From contig CAZTKT010000009.1 in NCBI GenBank assembly GCA_964614265.1, forward strand, positions 1 through 24,332: a DNA stretch of 24,332 nt, given 5' to 3'. A model generated the notes under the pieces. It saw nothing but the letters and a program-made list of their open reading frames with translations, made no database searches and was not told the DNA's origin. Shown piece after piece: positions 20,825-24,332 of this stretch. Each line of letters starts with the position of its first letter. Position 1 is the stretch's first letter. The DNA comes from JACQKD01 sp964614265 (GTDB lineage Bacteria > Patescibacteriota > Minisyncoccia > Phycocordibacterales > UBA918). The position numbers were made by a program, and so were the translations under genes.

Positions 20825-22708
20825 ATGTGCGGTATTACTGGTTTTGTGGGAAAGGGAGCACTGGGGGATTTGGAACGCATGCTTGCTACGATCAAGCATC
20901 GAGGACCAGATGATAGCGGTTTGTTTATTAGGAGAGAGAGAGTTGGTTTGGCGCACGCTCGCCTAAGTGTTCTTGACCGCTCGCTCGCTGGTCGCCAACC
21001 GATGGCTAATAGTACCCAAACAATTCATATTATTTTTAACGGAGAAATCTATAATTTTCAGCAACTCAAACAGCATCTATTAGACGTAGGTGGGGTAGCG
21101 TTTCATAGTGGGACTGATACGGAGGTTATTTTACGTTTGTATGAGCGATATGGTGAAGATTGTTTTTCACAACTGCGAGGTATGTTTGCATTGGCGATAT
21201 ATGATGCGCGTACGGAGAAGCTTCTGTTGGCGCGGGACCATTTTGGTAAGAAGCCCCTCTACTGGGGTATCCATGAAGGAACTTTTTTATTCGGATCTGA
21301 GCTCTCCTCTCTCTGTGCCCACCCTTCTTTCAAGAAAGAGGTAGATATTGGTTCTGTGAATGCATATCTTTCTTTGGCATATGTTCCAACACCAAAAAGC
21401 ATTTTTAAAAATGTGCATAAACTGGAGCCGGCAACATATCTTGTGTATCAACATGGGGTGAGTCAAAAAAAGATGTTTTGGGAGCCTACACACGGTAGAT
21501 TTACGGGCAGTTTTTCTGACGCGGTTAGTGTGCTTGACCAGAATCTTGAACATGCAGTACATCGTCGCCTTATTTCTGATGCGCCTCTTGGCATCTTCCT
21601 AAGTGGTGGACTAGATAGCTCCACTGTCGCGTACTTTGCACAGCGACTGAGCACACCGAAACTAAAGACATTTTCTATAGGATTTGAAGAGAAGAGTTTT
21701 GATGAATCCTCGTACGCACGCGACGTCTCTCACTTTCTGGGGACGGATCATTCAGAGGAAATTCTTTCCGCGAGAGGTGTCGCGACAATGATCCCCGGAA
21801 TCCTTGAACACCTGGACGAACCGCTGGCTGACCCCTCTTTTATTCCTACATTTCTCCTTTCTGCGTTTGCAAAACATTCAATCACTGTTGCGTTAGGGGG
21901 TGACGGCGGGGATGAACTTTTTGCTGGATATCAGACCTTTCAGGCAGAGAAACTTGTCGCGCTCTATCGAGCGATTCCAGCATTTTTGCGTAATCAGTTA
22001 GTGAATGGACTCTTGCGAGTATTTCCATCGAGAGACACACACCTTAGTTTTAGTTTCGTATTACGCACGTTTGTGAATGGATACTCCCCACATATATACA
22101 CTCGGCATACTCAGTGGCTTGGAAGCTTTAGTCAAGATGAACGAGCGCAGTTATTTCTGCCGGATGTGTGGCATGCGTTACGAGAGAGAGGTGATACTAC
22201 AGCATACGCAATGCCTACACCAGAGATTAGGATATCGGACCCTCAGAATCAACTGTTATATTTCTACCTTCGTTCCTACCTCATGGATCAGGTATTGGTT
22301 AAAGTGGATCGGGCCAGTATGGCACATGGGTTGGAGGTTCGATCCCCATTTCTCGACAAAGAATTGGTTGAATTCGCCTTCTCTCTTCCCTATACATGGA
22401 AATTACATGGGTTTACCAGTAAATTTATCTTAAAGAAACTTATGGCCAATAAGCTACCAGCACATATTGTCCAACGGTCAAAAAAAGGGTTTGGGATACC
22501 CCTCGCATCTTGGCTGAAAACCGATCTCCGTGAGTTTACCACTGAGACGTTGTCAAAAAAGAGTATATGCACTAGCGGTCTTTTTGACTATGTGTATGTG
22601 AAGCAATTACAACAGGAACATTTTTCTGGAATCGCAGATCACAGCAAAAAATTGTGGACGTTACTTGTTTTTCAAGTGTGGCTTCAGAAATGGTATCGTA
22701 TTACCTGA
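20825..22708 (+). CDS. asnB: Asparagine synthase (glutamine-hydrolysing) family protein
   Basis: A 627-aa two-domain amidotransferase. Cys2 (MCGITGFVG) is the glutaminase nucleophile, and RGPDDSG (26-32), FNGEIYN (71-77) and GTDTEV (96-101) are class II glutaminase motifs. The synthetase domain has the pyrophosphate loop SGGLDSS (260-266) and later GGDGGDELFAGY. It would make asparagine from aspartate, glutamine and ATP. Paralogues of AsnB in glycan loci often amidate sugar or lipid-linked substrates instead, and its place directly behind two glycosyltransferases makes that possible here (inference). The stop codon is 1 bp from that of the convergent gene with no terminator between. Confidence 0.93.
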   Translation: MCGITGFVGKGALGDLERMLATIKHRGPDDSGLFIRRERVGLAHARLSVLDRSLAGRQPMANSTQTIHIIFNGEIYNFQQLKQHLLDVGGVAFHSGTDTEVILRLYERYGEDCFSQLRGMFALAIYDARTEKLLLARDHFGKKPLYWGIHEGTFLFGSELSSLCAHPSFKKEVDIGSVNAYLSLAYVPTPKSIFKNVHKLEPATYLVYQHGVSQKKMFWEPTHGRFTGSFSDAVSVLDQNLEHAVHRRLISDAPLGIFLSGGLDSSTVAYFAQRLSTPKLKTFSIGFEEKSFDESSYARDVSHFLGTDHSEEILSARGVATMIPGILEHLDEPLADPSFIPTFLLSAFAKHSITVALGGDGGDELFAGYQTFQAEKLVALYRAIPAFLRNQLVNGLLRVFPSRDTHLSFSFVLRTFVNGYSPHIYTRHTQWLGSFSQDERAQLFLPDVWHALRERGDTTAYAMPTPEIRISDPQNQLLYFYLRSYLMDQVLVKVDRASMAHGLEVRSPFLDKELVEFAFSLPYTWKLHGFTSKFILKKLMANKLPAHIVQRSKKGFGIPLASWLKTDLREFTTETLSKKSICTSGLFDYVYVKQLQQEHFSGIADHSKKLWTLLVFQVWLQKWYRIT

Positions 22709-22709
22709 T

Positions 22710-24197
22710 TTAGGTCACTGGCGCAACTATATTTTGGCATGCTTGCCTAAATGCTGGTTCTACCTTCGTACAAAACGCCGTGCGTTGGGACGTCTCTGGT
22801 AACACTTGTGAGGCACGGCTGAGGATTGTGTCATAGCAAGATTGTTTTTCCTCTCTGTCAGTGAGGAGAGAACAAAAAGAGATCGCGAGGTCTTGTCCTG
22901 AAGGATCCCAGAAGGTGTCTTGGACAGCGCCAGTGAGACAGTCGCGACGGAGAGACCCTGCGGGAGCGTTTGCACACTCTTTGATCGCTTGCTTTGGGTT
23001 GGTGCGATTAACGCCGTCTACATCTCGTCCCATGCTTTGGAAGCAGACCGACTGATATGCTTTTGGTGCAGCGTTGCACGCAGCTGCCACCTTGGAGAAA
23101 TCACCCGCAAACAATTGCACCATCCGTGAGGTTTGGTAGAAATAACACGCGTTTTTATATTGTTCTTCAACGGCGGTGCAGGGGAATTGTGGATCAGCGC
23201 TTAGATATGTCGTGATGTGCTCATCTTTTGTTTTGTCCCCTGTCGCTTCACTTGCCGCAAGTCCCCCGACAATGTTTTCCATAAATACGCCAGAGTAACA
23301 GGACTCTTTGCCATTCGGGAGTTGGTCGCATCCCTTGAGAGCCTCGGGGAGATCATAGCTTGACCATGCGGTGAGTCCGTGTCCGATACCGTGGATGCAC
23401 TGATGATTAAAAAATGGGTTGGTGATTGGCCCACAAATAACCCCAATGTTTTTGGCAAAATCCGCAGTGCCGTGCTCGTTGAAATATGCTTCAGTTGCGC
23501 CATGATAGCACCCTGAATGGCATTCTGCGCTACAGGTCTGGAACGCTTTTTCGTTGAAGAGCTCATAGGCGAATCGACCAGCGAGATGTGCGGGCTGATG
23601 GCAATCGCCAAATTGTGCCGATAGGGCATGGAGTCTCTGCACCGTTGCGTTTGGGCCAAATGTTTTGACGTATGACTTCAAAAGGAGTTTATCACTAAAG
23701 AGTGCGGTCGCGTCCTTCTCTACAGGGGGGAGTATCTCTTCTGGGATAGCATTCGTGGTACCACCAAAGAGCCGATGATAGAGATTGACAAAAAATGTTT
23801 TGATACGGGTCCAGACACTCGGTGGTGTAGTTGCCGTGCTTCCTGTTGTATCGTTGACGGTAATGGTGCCCACGAGCGTGGGTGTGAGGTGGTCGTGGTA
23901 TTTCCATACTCCTACCTTTGAGAACGTGAATGACCACGATTCACCGGGTGGTATGGGGCGCTGTGGGTCAAACTCAGGATAGATCGCATGTGTTGGGTGA
24001 ATGTTTGATGCGGGCCATTTGTCTTCAAGACCAGCATTCTCAAAAGTCACCGTATCGCCGACCGTAATGGTGAGATCCTTTGGTTCATAACTACTGTCGG
24101 TCATGTGCATGATGGCCCCTCCCGTCTCTGTAAGGGTATGGGCCGATGCCGACAGAACGGCGAATGGTAACAGAAGAATAAGAATAAAATATTTCAT
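22710..24197 (-). CDS. Secreted cupredoxin-like / His-Cys-rich fusion protein (paralogue B)
   Basis: A 495-aa exported protein. Signal peptide 1-19 ends SASA before His20, which would become the mature N-terminus. Residues 22-115 are a cupredoxin-type beta domain (YEPKDLTITVGDTVTFEN, IHPTH, PPGESWSFTF, GVWKYHDHLTPTLVGTITV). The Cys copper ligand of blue-copper proteins is replaced: WKYHDHLTP has His101 and His103 but no Cys. A Thr/Pro linker and a short hydrophobic stretch (131-145) lead to the same unrecognised module as the protein at 16717: H200-x3-H204, GCYHG (229-233), CIHGIGHG (267-274), GVFMENIVGG (303-312) and Cys-pair repeats (290/300, 340/351, 374/385, 408/420, 442/454, 476/487). 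A copper-dependent redox role is inference only. ATG 24197 has no Shine-Dalgarno and overlaps the stop of a 13-codon upstream ORF (ATGA). Confidence 0.88.
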   Translation of the reverse strand: MKYFILILLLPFAVLSASAHTLTETGGAIMHMTDSSYEPKDLTITVGDTVTFENAGLEDKWPASNIHPTHAIYPEFDPQRPIPPGESWSFTFSKVGVWKYHDHLTPTLVGTITVNDTTGSTATTPPSVWTRIKTFFVNLYHRLFGGTTNAIPEEILPPVEKDATALFSDKLLLKSYVKTFGPNATVQRLHALSAQFGDCHQPAHLAGRFAYELFNEKAFQTCSAECHSGCYHGATEAYFNEHGTADFAKNIGVICGPITNPFFNHQCIHGIGHGLTAWSSYDLPEALKGCDQLPNGKESCYSGVFMENIVGGLAASEATGDKTKDEHITTYLSADPQFPCTAVEEQYKNACYFYQTSRMVQLFAGDFSKVAAACNAAPKAYQSVCFQSMGRDVDGVNRTNPKQAIKECANAPAGSLRRDCLTGAVQDTFWDPSGQDLAISFCSLLTDREEKQSCYDTILSRASQVLPETSQRTAFCTKVEPAFRQACQNIVAPVT

Positions 24198-24249
24198 TGT
24201 TGTGTATGACGGATATGTTCTAGTGGCGTATTCATGCTTGTGTGTGGTG

Positions 24250-24255
24250 ATTATA
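24250..24255 (-). promoter_or_regulatory. -10 box of the cupredoxin fusion gene
   Basis: Minus-strand TATAAT at 24255-24250, start near 24243, leader of about 46 nt before ATG 24197. No convincing -35 box. Nothing else can be named in 24256-24332. Confidence 0.5.
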
Positions 24256-24332
24256 CTCGTAGATGCAAGGATAGTATAGTACTTCGGCTATTTTAAGAAC
24301 GGCTGTTCCATCTTCCATCTTTCATACTTTCA

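Noticed and set aside
1..24332. CRISPR arrays, insertion sequences, integrase or attachment sites
   Set aside because: No regularly spaced short repeats, transposase or recombinase motifs, or tRNA-flanking duplications were seen.

Overview
The window looks like chromosomal DNA of a reduced-genome bacterium of the Candidatus Patescibacteria (CPR/Parcubacteria) type. The reasons are tightly packed short genes, slimmed versions of core proteins (PolA without a recognisable proofreading site, a short HolA-like clamp-loader subunit, RuvA, TsaE, MurE), a tRNA without encoded CCA, many secreted proteins of no known family, and a cupredoxin of the YHDH type that I associate with that group. This assignment is inference; the window has no rRNA or ribosomal protein gene to confirm it.

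Layout. 128-1015 encodes an unrecognised acidic cytoplasmic protein. 1132-1992 (-) encodes a secreted protein with three tandem repeats of about 68 residues. 2094-2418 (+) is a gene-free stretch with a promoter, a chain of hairpins that includes a perfect 25-bp stem, and a textbook terminator: the best candidate for an undescribed structured RNA. 2483-4447 (-) is a PilB/GspE-type pilus assembly ATPase with an added acidic tail. 4613-6264 (+) is a cluster of three small lipoproteins and one unrecognised cytoplasmic protein, with strong Shine-Dalgarno sites, G-homopolymers and two good terminators. 6368-11427 (+) is a replication/translation block (tsaE, polA, holA-like) interrupted by an AT-richer Fic-HTH gene. 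11520-12233 (-) is a lipoprotein-like gene and 12457-12529 (-) is tRNA-Lys(UUU). 12605-13542 holds a divergent pair, a DoxX-like membrane protein and a SpoU rRNA/tRNA methyltransferase. 13610-15390 holds another divergent pair, a MurE-type ligase and a Nudix hydrolase. 15460-16099 is a Phd/Doc toxin-antitoxin operon with a palindromic operator. 16113-16679 (-) is ruvA.

The right-hand third (16717-24197) is a surface/envelope region: a membrane glycosyltransferase, a polyprenyl-phosphate sugar transferase and an asparagine synthetase-like amidotransferase in one run, flanked on both sides by two paralogous secreted His/Cys-rich proteins. These share H-x3-H, GC-x-HG, C-x-HG-x-GHG and GVFMEN motifs and a series of Cys-pair repeats; one is fused to a cupredoxin-like domain. 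I do not recognise the family, and it is the most interesting protein-level signal here.

Expression signals fall into two styles. Several genes (tsaE, Nudix, ruvA, the 16.7-kb His/Cys gene, DoxX-like, holA-like) have a -10-like hexamer only about 6-9 nt before the start codon and no Shine-Dalgarno, which suggests leaderless mRNAs. The first gene and the lipoprotein cluster have strong purine-rich ribosome binding sites.
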